Shown: positions 36,281-45,223, counted from the first letter of the stretch. The stretch is 64,000 nucleotides of DNA from Siphonobacter sp. BAB-5405 (GCF_002872335.1 NZ_NJAG01000044.1:106244-170243); one strand, 5' to 3'. Notes: a model not told the origin generated them from the letters alone. A program made the numbers and translations.

Positions 36281-37837
36281 ATGCGTATGGGTACTTTCTC
36301 TCAACTTTTAGGCATACTAGGTTTAAGTTTGGGTTTGTTTAACGAAGGGCTTCAGGCACAACCCCAGCCGCTTCGTACGCTCATCGTCACTTTTGACGGC
36401 TTACGGCCCGATTATATTACCCCAGCGGCCATGCCCCGTCTGCATGCTTTTCGGCAAACGGCCAGTCAGGCTCTCGAGCACCACAGCGTATTTCCAACGG
36501 TTACCCGCGTCAATACGTCTTCTTTCGCGACGGGCAGCTACCCCAAAACGCATGGCATCCTGGGGAATGCCGTGTATTTTCCCGGCGTTCATCCGACCAA
36601 GGCTTTGGATACGGGGGATGCGAAAGCTCTTCAGGCCATTGATGACAACCAACAGGGTGATTTACTGACGACCCCTTCTCTGGGTGAGCAATTGCAGCAG
36701 GCGGGCCACCAGCTGATGGTGTTTAGCTCCGGCACGACGGGCCAGGCCTTGCTGCAAAACCGAAAGGGCAGCGGCGGACTAGTTATCAATCCCGGACTGA
36801 TCATACCCGCGACGGCACAGGATTCCATCTATCAGGCTTTTGGTCCACCCCCCGCGTATGCCATTCCGAATACGGCCCGCCACCGCTGGGTCGTCGATGC
36901 TCTCCTTCGCTACGGACTCGTTGCCAAGGGTCCATTGGTATGCTCACTCTGGCTCTCGGATCCCGATGCTACCGCCCACGTACACGGCGTCGGCAGGGGC
37001 CTGACGCAACAGGCCCTTGCTCAGGTGGATCAGGAATTTGGTCGCATCCTGGACTCGCTCCAGACCCGTCGCTTGCTCGGGCACTACAACATTCTGGTTT
37101 CTACGGATCATGGCTTTGTAACGCACCAGGGCAAGACGGGCTATACGGACCTTTTAATCGCAAAAGGTCTTAAAGCTTCCAGAGAAAGTGACGATGTCGT
37201 ACTGGCTGATGGAGCTATCTACGTGAAAGGACATGACCGTACCAAAATTCAGCAGATCGTGCAGGTACTACAGGCTGAGCCCTGGGTTGGGGCCGTATTT
37301 ACACCCGCGGGTACGAAAAACCGCCAGGAAGGTTGGGTCAAGGGAACGCTTTCTTTTGAAAGTATTCACTGGAATCATGCCTCCCGAACCGCTGACATTT
37401 TAGTGGATGTCAACTGGACGGACGAGAAAAACGATGCGGGCTACCCCGGTCAGAGTTTTGCTAAAGGAACAGCCGGACACGGAAGCTTAAGTCCCTACGA
37501 AGTGCATACGAACCTCTTTGCCGCCGGTCCTGGCTTCAAAAAGGGTATGGTTAGCCAATTGCCTACGTCCATCATTGACCTGATCCCCACGGTGCTTTAT
37601 TTACACGGCTTGCCCAGGCCTGCGTCTATGGATGGCCGGGTACTCAATGAATTGCTGCTTCGTCCGGAAAAAACTACCTATACCGTACCTCGTAAGGAAA
37701 CGCTTCGTACGAAAGCCTCCTATGCGGGCGGAACCTACACGTTAGCTTTGCAGCGAACCCTATTAGGACCTTACATCTACATAGATTACGGAAAAGTAGA
37801 GCGTATGCAGGAACCCGTCTCCAATTCGGCTCATTAA
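36281..37837 (+). CDS. NPP-type nucleotide pyrophosphatase/phosphodiesterase
   Basis: A 518-residue exported protein of the alkaline phosphatase superfamily. The ATG at 36281 lies 4 nt after the GDPD stop and precedes a signal peptide (LGILGLSLGLFNEGLQA). Metal and catalytic motifs: VTFDGLRPDYI (Asp39), the Thr nucleophile in FPTVTRVNTSS (Thr75), TGSYPKTHGILGN, LWLSDPDATAHVHG, and STDHGF. It is like eukaryotic NPPs and should cleave phosphodiesters. As the last gene of the SusCD-GDPD operon it probably acts on the same imported or surface-bound phosphodiester. Confidence 0.9.
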   Translation: MRMGTFSQLLGILGLSLGLFNEGLQAQPQPLRTLIVTFDGLRPDYITPAAMPRLHAFRQTASQALEHHSVFPTVTRVNTSSFATGSYPKTHGILGNAVYFPGVHPTKALDTGDAKALQAIDDNQQGDLLTTPSLGEQLQQAGHQLMVFSSGTTGQALLQNRKGSGGLVINPGLIIPATAQDSIYQAFGPPPAYAIPNTARHRWVVDALLRYGLVAKGPLVCSLWLSDPDATAHVHGVGRGLTQQALAQVDQEFGRILDSLQTRRLLGHYNILVSTDHGFVTHQGKTGYTDLLIAKGLKASRESDDVVLADGAIYVKGHDRTKIQQIVQVLQAEPWVGAVFTPAGTKNRQEGWVKGTLSFESIHWNHASRTADILVDVNWTDEKNDAGYPGQSFAKGTAGHGSLSPYEVHTNLFAAGPGFKKGMVSQLPTSIIDLIPTVLYLHGLPRPASMDGRVLNELLLRPEKTTYTVPRKETLRTKASYAGGTYTLALQRTLLGPYIYIDYGKVERMQEPVSNSAH

Positions 37838-37859
37838 CCGTGGACTTTCTTTCCTAAAA

Positions 37860-37906
37860 AACAGGATCTGAGAGATAGTCTGTTAGTCTATCCCTGAGAT
37901 CCTGTT
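37860..37906. terminator. Probable bidirectional terminator between convergent genes
   Basis: Imperfect stem AACAGGATCTGAGAGATAG / CTATCCCTGAGATCCTGTT between the NPP gene (+) and the Zn dehydrogenase (-), preceded by an A-run and thus giving a U-run on the minus strand. Confidence 0.6.
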
Positions 37907-37973
37907 CAGGCAAATGTTGTAATCTTCGCTCGCTGCGGTAGTGAGCCAGGCGTTTCCCTGAACCCTAACGCTT

Positions 37974-39143
37974 TTACTTCCAGGGGTCTAATACCACTTT
38001 CACGCAATCATCGACGCGACGTTTGAAGATGTCATACGCATGCGATACTTCCGTTAAGGGCAGGCGGTGCGTGATGATATCATCAAGCTTCACTTTTCCT
38101 TCGGCAACGTAGCTGAGTAAGGTGTCGATGTGCTTGTGAGCCGGAGCCTGACCGCCCTTCAGAATGATTCCTTTGTCAAAGAACTGACCAATGGGGAAAT
38201 TGTCATACGTGGTCGGATAGACGCCCAGTACGGAAACGATGCCTCCCCGCCGTACGGCACTCATGCAGGCTTCCAGTACTTTGGGTGAGCCCTTTTCCAG
38301 ATTGATCACGGCTTTGGCCCGGTCAAGCAGGTTACGGTCGGGTTCGAAGCCAACCGCTTCCACGCACACATCGGCACCGCGACCATTTGTCATTTCCCGA
38401 ATCTGGGCTACTACGTCTTTGGCATCATTGTCCCACAAAATGGTGTCGCAGTCTGCCGTCAGTTTCGCTTTATCCAATCGGTATTGCAGCGTATCCACAA
38501 TTATAACCCGGGCGGCACCCCGCAACCAGGCACTTTTGGCCGCCATGATTCCGACGGGACCTGAACCGAAAATAGCCACGGTTTCCCCGCCTTTCACTTC
38601 CCCCCAATCGATACCGCTATAACCCGTGGGGAAAATATCCGTCAGGAATAACACCTGCTCATCCGTTAAATGATCGGGAACAATACGAGGTCCATAATCG
38701 GCGTAAGGCACCCGCACATACTGGGCCTGTCCGCCATCGTAGCCGCCGTACAGGTCCGTATACCCAAACAAGGCTCCGCCTTTTTCGGTCAACAGACCGC
38801 CCTCCGGACCATAGTGTTCCGGATTGGAATTCTCGCAATGACCGGGCAGATGGTGATCGCAAAAAAAGCAGTGGCCACAGGCAATTGGGAAAGGAACGAC
38901 CACCCGGTCACCCCGTTTCAGATTTTTGATGTGCGGGCCCACTTCTTCCACAATCCCCATAAACTCATGGCCGAGCACCATGGGTCTGGGTTGGGGCAAG
39001 CCCCCGGAGTAAATATGGAGATCAGAGCCGCAAATGGCCGTAGCCGTCACTTTCAAAATAATATCTCTTCCTTCCTGAATGGTCGGATCATCTACGTTGT
39101 CGCAGGTCACTGTTTTAGGACCATGAATTCGGGCTGCTTTCAT
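37974..39143 (-). CDS. Zinc-dependent alcohol/formaldehyde-type dehydrogenase
   Basis: A 389-residue medium-chain dehydrogenase of the glutathione-independent formaldehyde dehydrogenase-like group. Catalytic zinc ligands are visible at Cys38 (ICGSDLHIYSGG) and His59-Glu60 (GHEFMG); the structural zinc has four Cys at 89, 92, 95 and 103 (CGHCFFCDHHLPGHC). The NAD motif is FGSGPVGIMAAKSA (about 191-204). The extended insert with GEVKGGETVAIFG is typical of the class. It is monocistronic and might oxidise alcohols or aldehydes; the exact substrate is unclear. Confidence 0.9.
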   Translation of the reverse strand: MKAARIHGPKTVTCDNVDDPTIQEGRDIILKVTATAICGSDLHIYSGGLPQPRPMVLGHEFMGIVEEVGPHIKNLKRGDRVVVPFPIACGHCFFCDHHLPGHCENSNPEHYGPEGGLLTEKGGALFGYTDLYGGYDGGQAQYVRVPYADYGPRIVPDHLTDEQVLFLTDIFPTGYSGIDWGEVKGGETVAIFGSGPVGIMAAKSAWLRGAARVIIVDTLQYRLDKAKLTADCDTILWDNDAKDVVAQIREMTNGRGADVCVEAVGFEPDRNLLDRAKAVINLEKGSPKVLEACMSAVRRGGIVSVLGVYPTTYDNFPIGQFFDKGIILKGGQAPAHKHIDTLLSYVAEGKVKLDDIITHRLPLTEVSHAYDIFKRRVDDCVKVVLDPWK

Positions 39144-39245
39144 AAGGGTTGGTTTTTGAGCTGGTGAACATGTTTGAATTAACGAGCGTTTCGAGTACTG
39201 GAAACTGAGAAGGGCATTAAAAACTACCTTTACGCTGGTAATTCA

Positions 39246-39482
39246 TCAATCGAAGCCGGTTCCGTCTTCGGTGATTTGCCGTATTTTTACCTCGTCACTG
39301 TAACGAACATCGTGGGGATTAGCGGTCATAGAGATTGGATCGTTGCCTAAGCACAATGAATGAACTGAACAGGTGATATAATCATGCCAGACGTATAGGT
39401 ACGCAACACAATCCATGGCGATGAGTACAGCCAGATCGATCAGGTAGAGAGATACTGGGGTATTTTTGACTTCACTAATCAA
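39246..39482 (-). CDS. Possible small hypothetical protein
   Basis: A 78-codon frame (starts MISEVKNTPVSLYLIDLAVL, ends QITEDGTGFD) with codon use like its neighbours and one hydrophobic stretch near the N-terminus. No family recognised and no promoter or ribosome-binding signal seen. It is kept because the surrounding 550 nt are otherwise empty. Confidence 0.3.
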   Translation of the reverse strand: MISEVKNTPVSLYLIDLAVLIAMDCVAYLYVWHDYITCSVHSLCLGNDPISMTANPHDVRYSDEVKIRQITEDGTGFD

Positions 39483-39622
39483 TGTGCTCGATTATCCTCT
39501 AAAACATATGTCTTACTTTCGATACTAAAAAGTTAGTACTCGAACGGCTTCCCAGGCATGGAAAAAGGAATCCCATCGCAAACCTCTCACCAAGACACGT
39601 ATCTTTATCTTCAGTTAACGCG

Positions 39623-39664
39623 GTCAGCGTGACCCGGTCAACGTGACCCGGTCAACGTGACGCG
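39623..39664. repeat. Three tandem 14-bp units GTCAACGTGACCCG
   Basis: Units at 39623-39636, 39637-39650 and 39651-39664, each with the palindromic core GTCA-N3-TGAC (one A/G and one C/G difference). They end 33 nt before the first possible start of the AraC-type gene, an operator-like position. Confidence 0.8.
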
Positions 39665-39697
39665 ATTGAACCGGATTTTAGTTGAGGTTGCTTACCT

Positions 39698-40561
39698 ATG
39701 TATTCAGGTTTTACCATTCCATTTAACTACGATCAAGCTTTACACAAGCCTCCCATGAACCTGGAATTTTACAGGCCAACGCTAGAAGCCTTAAGCCCCT
39801 ATATCGAGGGGTATTATTTTATCTCCCCTAGTGAGCATTCGGATAATCTGCATTACTGGACATTCCCCAATAACTATTTTATTGTTTCCGTAAGTCAGGG
39901 CGTCAGCATTGAGATGGAAAAGCATAGACTGCTGGTTCGTCCTTCTGCCCAGCAAACGGTTCTTTCCAACTTTGTTTCCCGGTACACTACCCCCATTGAA
40001 GTGCTATGTTATGGGCCGATACTCGAAATAACCATCTATTTTAAACCCTTGGGTATCAACCAGTTTATTGAGAATCCGTATCTACTTTTTAAACAAAACA
40101 CCGCCCTCGATTTTAATCCTTTTTCTGATTTTAATCCTGCCATGGCTGACATTCTCTCGACTTCAGATCGAAGCCTGCAGAGAAAAAAACTGGAAGCCTA
40201 CTGGTTTTCAAAGCTACAGATCCGGGAGTTTCGGCCCCTGAAAGAGATTCTCTTTGCTCTTGAATCCGAAGAAAAAATAGAGGACATCGCCCACAGACAC
40301 GGCTTTTCGAGGCAGTACCTCAGCAAGCTTTTTAGCAAAGTAGTTGGAAAATCCCCGGTCGAATATCGCAAGATTCATCGATTCAGGGCGGCCATCGCTA
40401 CCCAGAAACACATGAAAAGTTTAACGGAACTTTCTCACGAAAGCCTGTTTTACGACCAGTCACATCTCATCAAAGACTTTAAACAGTTCACTTCGGTAAG
40501 TCCTCTTACGTTCTTTAAAAAGGTAGATACCGATCAGGAATGCCTTTGGCTTTATATCTAG
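39698..40561 (+). CDS. AraC-family transcriptional regulator
   Basis: A regulator of 287 residues, or 268 if the ATG at 39755 (MNLEFYRPTLEALSPYIEGY) is the start, which is the usual N-terminus of this DUF6597-type family and the more likely choice. The sensor domain spans about 20-165. The C-terminal AraC DNA-binding domain (about 185-275) has two HTH units (KIEDIAHRHGFSRQYLSKLF and a second ending HLIKDFKQFTSVSPLTFFKK). Three tandem palindromes lie directly upstream and may be its own operators. The downstream S41 peptidase is 72 nt away on the same strand. Confidence 0.85.
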   Translation: MYSGFTIPFNYDQALHKPPMNLEFYRPTLEALSPYIEGYYFISPSEHSDNLHYWTFPNNYFIVSVSQGVSIEMEKHRLLVRPSAQQTVLSNFVSRYTTPIEVLCYGPILEITIYFKPLGINQFIENPYLLFKQNTALDFNPFSDFNPAMADILSTSDRSLQRKKLEAYWFSKLQIREFRPLKEILFALESEEKIEDIAHRHGFSRQYLSKLFSKVVGKSPVEYRKIHRFRAAIATQKHMKSLTELSHESLFYDQSHLIKDFKQFTSVSPLTFFKKVDTDQECLWLYI

Positions 40562-40633
40562 CGGGTTTACATTTTTACAATTTCAGCGGGTTGGCAGCCT
40601 GTTACTTTGCCCAATAACTGATTTGTATCAAAA

Positions 40634-42031
40634 ATGAAACGATTGCTTTACCTGTCTGCCCTGTTCCTATTTATCCTACCCCTCCGGGCTCAACCATCCC
40701 AGTGCCCCTGTACGCAAGCCCTGGAAAAGTTGATACTCAAAGTAGAACGCGAGTACCCCGGCTTTTCAACGAAAACCAAAGACACTACTCTCTATCAAGG
40801 CTTCAGGCAAACCCTGCATAATCAGGCAAAAAGCAGGAATGACAAAGGCTGCCAGAGCTTATTGAAAAAATATACCGATTTTTTTAAGGATCCGCACCTT
40901 TGGGTAGGAGCCAATGGGACGCCATTCGCAACGGCTGGCGGCACCTTTAGCGAGAAGATCACGATTGATTTTAAAGAATTTGAGCAAAGCCTGCAGACGA
41001 CACCAGACAGCCTGGAAGGCATTTATACCATGCCCGGGTATAAAATTGGTTTAAAGAAGGTGCATCCTAATGAATACATCGGGTTCATTATTGAGTCGGC
41101 ATCTCAGGCCTGGCAACCCAAAGACATTAAATTCAAGTTGCTCGCCAATGGTTACTTTACGTACGCCCTGATGGATCGATCCATTCAGAAAGGACAGTAT
41201 CAAAGCTTTTACGGAGCCCTGTTGTTTTTAGAGCAGATCCAGGTGGTTTTAACCAAACAAGTGCCCCGGGTCAACAAGGCCCAGATCGAGAGCCGTCTCC
41301 AGGAACTGGAAGGTTTTTATTTTAAAAAGCTATCAGAAAAGACCTCGATCTTAAGGTTACCCAGCTTTGAGTATCAGCATTTAAAGACGATCAGCCAGCT
41401 CCTTACCAAACATACTTCCTTACTTGAATCCAGCAAAAATCTGATTATTGACCTTCGGGGCAATCCCGGCGGAACCACGGATGCGTATCAAAAGCTACTT
41501 CCCTACATTTCAGGGAAGTTTATACGCCACACTACTGCCGAATTTCTGGCGACTCAAACGTACATTACGAACCTGGAAACCTATAAAAAAAGTCTGGACA
41601 AACAGACATCCACGCAGGGAATCGATCAGCAGATTCAGACCTTGAAGGCCAATCTGGGTTCGTTTGTGAACTTTAGTAAAACCGGACAGCCGGCTTACGT
41701 GGATACGCTTACTTTAGCTCCCAAAAGTCCTCAGCAAATCATCATTCTTGCCAATAAAGGCACCGGCAGTTCGGCGGAATATTTTTTATTTATTGCCAAG
41801 CAAAGCAAAAAAGTCAAGGTACTGGGCACCCCCAGCTACGGAGCCCTGGATTACGGAAATGCCTATCTGATTGACTTTGGATGCCCGCCCTATCAATTAT
41901 TCATGCCTACGTATCGGGCCTTACGCTTGCCAGACTATCCCATCGATACCATTGGCATTCAGCCCGATGTGTATCTGGATCAATCCATCAAGGACTGGGT
42001 AGCCTTTGCAGTAGACTATCTGGAACAGTAG
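40634..42031 (+). CDS. S41-family (tail-specific/C-terminal processing) peptidase, exported
   Basis: A 465-residue exported protein (signal peptide MKRLLYLSALFLFILPLRAQ). The C-terminal half has the S41 fold: LIIDLRGNPGGTTDAYQKLL, then IIILANKGTGSSAEYFLFIA with the probable catalytic Ser (GTGSSAE) and VKVLGTPSYGALDYG. No PDZ domain is obvious in front; the N-terminal 200 residues are unrecognised. It resembles Bacteroidota S41 peptidases that act on peptides in the periplasm. It follows the AraC gene and might be regulated by it. Confidence 0.82.
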   Translation: MKRLLYLSALFLFILPLRAQPSQCPCTQALEKLILKVEREYPGFSTKTKDTTLYQGFRQTLHNQAKSRNDKGCQSLLKKYTDFFKDPHLWVGANGTPFATAGGTFSEKITIDFKEFEQSLQTTPDSLEGIYTMPGYKIGLKKVHPNEYIGFIIESASQAWQPKDIKFKLLANGYFTYALMDRSIQKGQYQSFYGALLFLEQIQVVLTKQVPRVNKAQIESRLQELEGFYFKKLSEKTSILRLPSFEYQHLKTISQLLTKHTSLLESSKNLIIDLRGNPGGTTDAYQKLLPYISGKFIRHTTAEFLATQTYITNLETYKKSLDKQTSTQGIDQQIQTLKANLGSFVNFSKTGQPAYVDTLTLAPKSPQQIIILANKGTGSSAEYFLFIAKQSKKVKVLGTPSYGALDYGNAYLIDFGCPPYQLFMPTYRALRLPDYPIDTIGIQPDVYLDQSIKDWVAFAVDYLEQ

Positions 42032-42338
42032 TTTAACAGGCTACGTTAGAAGATTTTCAATGTAGCGTCCTGCAAAAGTCTGCTCATAGATATTCCTGTA
42101 CTTTTTTTGATCAGTGCACGAAAAACTACGCGAAGCAATACACCAAGAGTCGCAAGCCTTTGGCGGGAAACGTAAGAATCGATTGGACCGGCGATCCGCT
42201 TTAATCGATTCTTACGGTCCGTCCAGTTACGGTAAAGATTTTACCTCAGGAATAGTCATCCTTCAGTCCCCTTTGCAAGGCAGATACGACGTGTAATGCC
42301 TGACCCAGGATGGTTTATCTTTATTCGTTAGTAAACCA
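42032..42338. other. Gap with a 14-bp inverted repeat; no gene recognised
   Basis: 307 nt between the S41 peptidase and the PafA-like gene, which converge. Perfect arms CGTAAGAATCGATT (42171-42184) and AATCGATTCTTACG (42203-42216) flank an 18-nt spacer. A 60-codon frame at 42114-42296 has no similarity that can be recognised and is not called. Confidence 0.5.
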
Positions 42339-44000
42339 CTACTTGAGCCAGGGTCGCAGGGCTTCGCCAATGGGTTGCCCCGTCGTACCACTGGGCGGCA
42401 GCATCCGGAGCAGGGCCGAGAGCGTGGGAGCAATGTCAGACGGACTGGTGCTACGCCAGGTTTCACCCCGGCGAATGCCCCAGCCGTAGAAAATACAGGG
42501 CACCTGCCGATCATAGGTATACGCCGAGCCGTGAGTCGTACCAATGGGCAATCCGACAAACCAGCCGGGTTGATACATCAGTTGCAAATCGCCACTCCGC
42601 CCGGCGTGGTAGCTGTTCTTGTACAGGCTTAGTTGGCGATCCGGCAGGTTAGCCTGAGCAATCGCCCGCAGGTTGATGAGGTCGGCTACACCGGCGATCT
42701 TCGTTAACCGTTGTTGAAGCACCTGCTGCACAGCAGCAACGGATAGGTTTTTCTCCCGCAGCAGGGCGTGATTGAGATACAGCTGATCATTCATCTGGGC
42801 CATCTGAACGTAGTTCCCCGGTCCAAACGTATCCAGCAGGGTTTGATTCAGAGTCTGGCTCAGTTGACGCGGATCAATCAGTCCCGCCGGCAGGTGATGG
42901 GCCTGCCAGTAAGCGGGCACATCCATCACGCCATGATCACCGGTTAAAAACACCGTATAGCCCTCCGGTCCCACCCAGCTGTCCAGGGCCTTTAACAAGT
43001 CGGCCAGTTCTTCATCCAGCCGGAGAAAAATATCTTCCTGTTCGACCGACGTAGGTCCGAAAGAATGACCCACCAGATCGGGCGTGGAAAAACTGATGGC
43101 CAGAAAATCCGTTGCGGTGCCCTTGCCCAAATTTTCCCCTTTTAAAGCGGCCAGGGCCATGTCTTTAGTCAAAGTGTTCCCCCAGGGGGTGTAAGTCAGA
43201 AGTTCAAATACCGCACCAGCGGGACCAGCCATTTCATAAGGAAAACTGGACGTAGACTTGCCCGGCAGTTTATACTCATAGGGTTGATCATCAGCTGTGC
43301 TTTCCGTATACTCGGCCACGGGTCGCAGCGTCTTCCAGCCCCGCTGACTATAGGACGCCGGCAGCTTGCGGGCGTTGAAGGCTTCTACCCAGGCGGGTAG
43401 CTGGGACTGATAAAACGAGCTGGTCACCCAGGTGCCGGTTCGGCTGTCAAACCAGTAGGCTCCCTTAGCCGAGTGACCCGCCGAAAGAATGGCACTCCGG
43501 TCTTTAAGAGCAATACCGATCGCTTTGGACCGAAAGTTGGTGGCCAGGGCTAACTGGTCGGCAATCGTGGTTACCAGCAAGTTCCGGGGTGAGAACCGGG
43601 CAGGCATAGCATGGGGATGGCCTACCAGTCGAGCACTGGAGTCTTCTACGCAATAGATGCCCTTGGCCTGGATGGAGTCGTACCAGTCATTGCCTACAAT
43701 CCCGTGGATGGCGGGCACGGAACCCGAATGAATCGAAGCATGGCCCGCTGCGGTGGCCGTCATTGCGTACTCAAACTGAGTATTATGACAGGCAAAGCCC
43801 CCGTTCAGGAGTCGTTTGAAGCCTCCGGCCCCATATTTTTTCTCGTAACGATAAAGAAAATCAGCTCGCATCTGGTCAACCACGATACCTACCACCAGCC
43901 TGGGTGCCGATACGGGAGATTGAGACAGCTGACGAGCGGATTGAGCCCAGGTATTAGCTACGGCTAACAGGACGAGCAGAAAAACAGGTTGAAAAAACAT
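42339..44000 (-). CDS. pafA: PafA-like alkaline phosphatase
   Basis: A 553-residue exported enzyme; ATG at 44000 (MFFQPVFLLVLLAVANTWAQ) was chosen, because the longer frame needs a TTG at 44012. Alkaline phosphatase superfamily of the PafA type: metal-binding VVDQMRADFLYRY (Asp42), Thr nucleophile in AMTATAAGHASIHSG (Thr81), and LTGDHGVMDVPAY with DH metal ligands. PafA is a broad, phosphate-insensitive phosphomonoesterase in Bacteroidota, working in the periplasm. Its promoter shares a long motif with padR, so it is likely a PadR target. Confidence 0.88.
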   Translation of the reverse strand: MFFQPVFLLVLLAVANTWAQSARQLSQSPVSAPRLVVGIVVDQMRADFLYRYEKKYGAGGFKRLLNGGFACHNTQFEYAMTATAAGHASIHSGSVPAIHGIVGNDWYDSIQAKGIYCVEDSSARLVGHPHAMPARFSPRNLLVTTIADQLALATNFRSKAIGIALKDRSAILSAGHSAKGAYWFDSRTGTWVTSSFYQSQLPAWVEAFNARKLPASYSQRGWKTLRPVAEYTESTADDQPYEYKLPGKSTSSFPYEMAGPAGAVFELLTYTPWGNTLTKDMALAALKGENLGKGTATDFLAISFSTPDLVGHSFGPTSVEQEDIFLRLDEELADLLKALDSWVGPEGYTVFLTGDHGVMDVPAYWQAHHLPAGLIDPRQLSQTLNQTLLDTFGPGNYVQMAQMNDQLYLNHALLREKNLSVAAVQQVLQQRLTKIAGVADLINLRAIAQANLPDRQLSLYKNSYHAGRSGDLQLMYQPGWFVGLPIGTTHGSAYTYDRQVPCIFYGWGIRRGETWRSTSPSDIAPTLSALLRMLPPSGTTGQPIGEALRPWLK

Positions 44001-44026
44001 GGGTATAATCAAGTTTAAAGGTAGAA

Positions 44027-44055
44027 AAAATGTATATATAGTTTTTCTTTATATT
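44027..44055 (-). promoter_or_regulatory. pafA promoter with PadR-like shared motif
   Basis: Minus-strand -7 box TACATTTT (44027-44034) lies 27 nt before the ATG. It is part of AAATGTATATATAGTTTTTC and the following TATAT, nearly the same block as at the padR promoter (45103-45130). Confidence 0.6.
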
Positions 44056-44164
44056 AAGGATATAGGGAATCAATCACGGGTACCTTCAAGCCGTGTATAG
44101 CCAAGCAATATAATGGTCGTTTACGGGCCGTTAAGCCTTACCTGAAAATCAGATCATCGGTGAG

Positions 44165-44701
44165 CTAATACTCCTTTTCGGCTGGCGGATCGACGAGCAG
44201 AATCGGACCGAAGGGCCGGATGGCGGAGCAGATTCGTTCGCTGATGGCTACGGCGAAAGCCTGGAAAGACAATAGGATCAACAAGGGGCATAGTAAACTA
44301 GCCACCAGACCAACGGGAATAGCGAGTCCCCGGCTCGCCAGTAACCAGCCCGTTAATAGTACACTCAAAAATGCTCCGATTAGCAAGGCATGATGCACGG
44401 GTTGAATGAGGCCAAAAGCCACCTTTTTCCGTTTAGTGCACCGGGCTGGATGTCGCCAGAAACCCGTTTGCGGTAAGGCCCCCTGACGAACTAGCGTCTG
44501 CTGGAGATGGCGAACGGAAAGCGACGTAGCCTCCATCCGGATCAGGGCTAGTGCTTTCTCGAAGGACAGCCCCTTACGCATTGAGTCTTCCACCTGACAG
44601 GCCAGGTAATCCACTAATTCGTCGATTAACAACTCCTGCGTACCCACCTGACGCAGATGCTGACGCAGGCAGTAGGTTTGTTGCGGGGTTAATGGGGTCA
44701 T
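44165..44701 (-). CDS. PadR-associated membrane protein, unknown
   Basis: A 178-residue protein. The N-terminal 70 residues (QTYCLRQHLRQVGTQELLID, ACQVEDSMRKGLSFEKALAL) form a helical soluble domain resembling the permease-prefix/DUF1700-like domains found next to PadR regulators. It is followed by two membrane segments (LLIGAFLSVLLTGWLLAS and IPVGLVASLLCPLLILLSF) and a short Pro-rich tail. Its start overlaps the padR stop by 4 nt, so it is translationally coupled. A signalling or membrane-tethering role for the regulator is possible but unproven. Confidence 0.7.
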   Translation of the reverse strand: MTPLTPQQTYCLRQHLRQVGTQELLIDELVDYLACQVEDSMRKGLSFEKALALIRMEATSLSVRHLQQTLVRQGALPQTGFWRHPARCTKRKKVAFGLIQPVHHALLIGAFLSVLLTGWLLASRGLAIPVGLVASLLCPLLILLSFQAFAVAISERICSAIRPFGPILLVDPPAEKEY

Positions 44702-45078
44702 AACGCGGGGGAGTCAGGCGTAGGTGGCGTAGACAGGTTGAGCGGAAGCTGCATCAATCGATTCATTAACTGGGTAAAATGGGTAAAATCCAGTAATTTC
44801 TGACGAGCCGTTTGGCGACCAATGAGCGTCAGGGCATAATACTTACGCAGCCGCCCCTCTACTTCTTCGGATTCGTTTTGTACCAACCCTTCCTGTTCGA
44901 GTTTGTATAAAAGGGGATAGAGTGAGCCAAAGGTAAGCACGATTTCACCACTGGTCCGTTCTTTTACCGCCTGCGTAATTTCGTAGCCATACATTCGCTC
45001 TTTTTCAGCCAGTAAGCCCAGTACAATCGTTTTGAGCGTTCCGCGAAGGTATTCCGTATTGGAGGATTCCATTGCCAT
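44698..45078 (-). CDS. PadR-family transcriptional regulator
   Basis: A 126-residue PadR regulator. ATG at 45078 (or 45072) is preferred over a TTG at 45105 that lies inside the -7 box. The winged helix (LRGTLKTIVLGLLAEKE, YGYEITQAVKERTSGEI, LTFGSLYPLLYKLEQEGLV) is typical, followed by the usual wing KYYALTLIGRQTA and a dimerisation helix. It is expected to repress its own promoter, and by motif sharing probably pafA too. It is co-translated with the downstream membrane protein. Confidence 0.92.
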   Translation of the reverse strand: MAMESSNTEYLRGTLKTIVLGLLAEKERMYGYEITQAVKERTSGEIVLTFGSLYPLLYKLEQEGLVQNESEEVEGRLRKYYALTLIGRQTARQKLLDFTHFTQLMNRLMQLPLNLSTPPTPDSPAL

Positions 45079-45102
45079 GTTCGGTTCAGTAAAGAAATCA
45101 TT

Positions 45103-45130
45103 CAAATGTATATAGTTTTTCGATATATAA
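45103..45130 (-). promoter_or_regulatory. padR promoter and probable operator
   Basis: Minus-strand -7 box TACATTTG (45103-45110), 25 nt from the ATG at 45078. It belongs to AAATGTATATAGTTTTTCGA and following TATATA, which has inverted TATAT symmetry around GTTTTTC and matches the pafA promoter block. Confidence 0.65.
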
Positions 45131-45223
45131 AGAAAAGGTTGATAATTTAATCAGATTAAAATTTTGTACGCTATAACAAATGCTGTACTCATGAAAGAAC
45201 TACCAACCCATTTCCTTTTAGGA

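Larger units (their letters stand above)
39144..39697. other. Intergenic region with a weak ORF and iterated palindromes
   Basis: About 550 nt separate the Zn dehydrogenase and the AraC gene. It contains a possible small gene (39246-39482, minus) and the three GTCA-N3-TGAC repeats (39623-39664). Nothing else is recognised. Confidence 0.5.

Noticed and set aside
42114..42296. 60-codon plus-strand frame as a small gene or transposase fragment
   Set aside because: No recognised similarity, contains the inverted repeat, and no ribosome-binding or promoter signal was seen.
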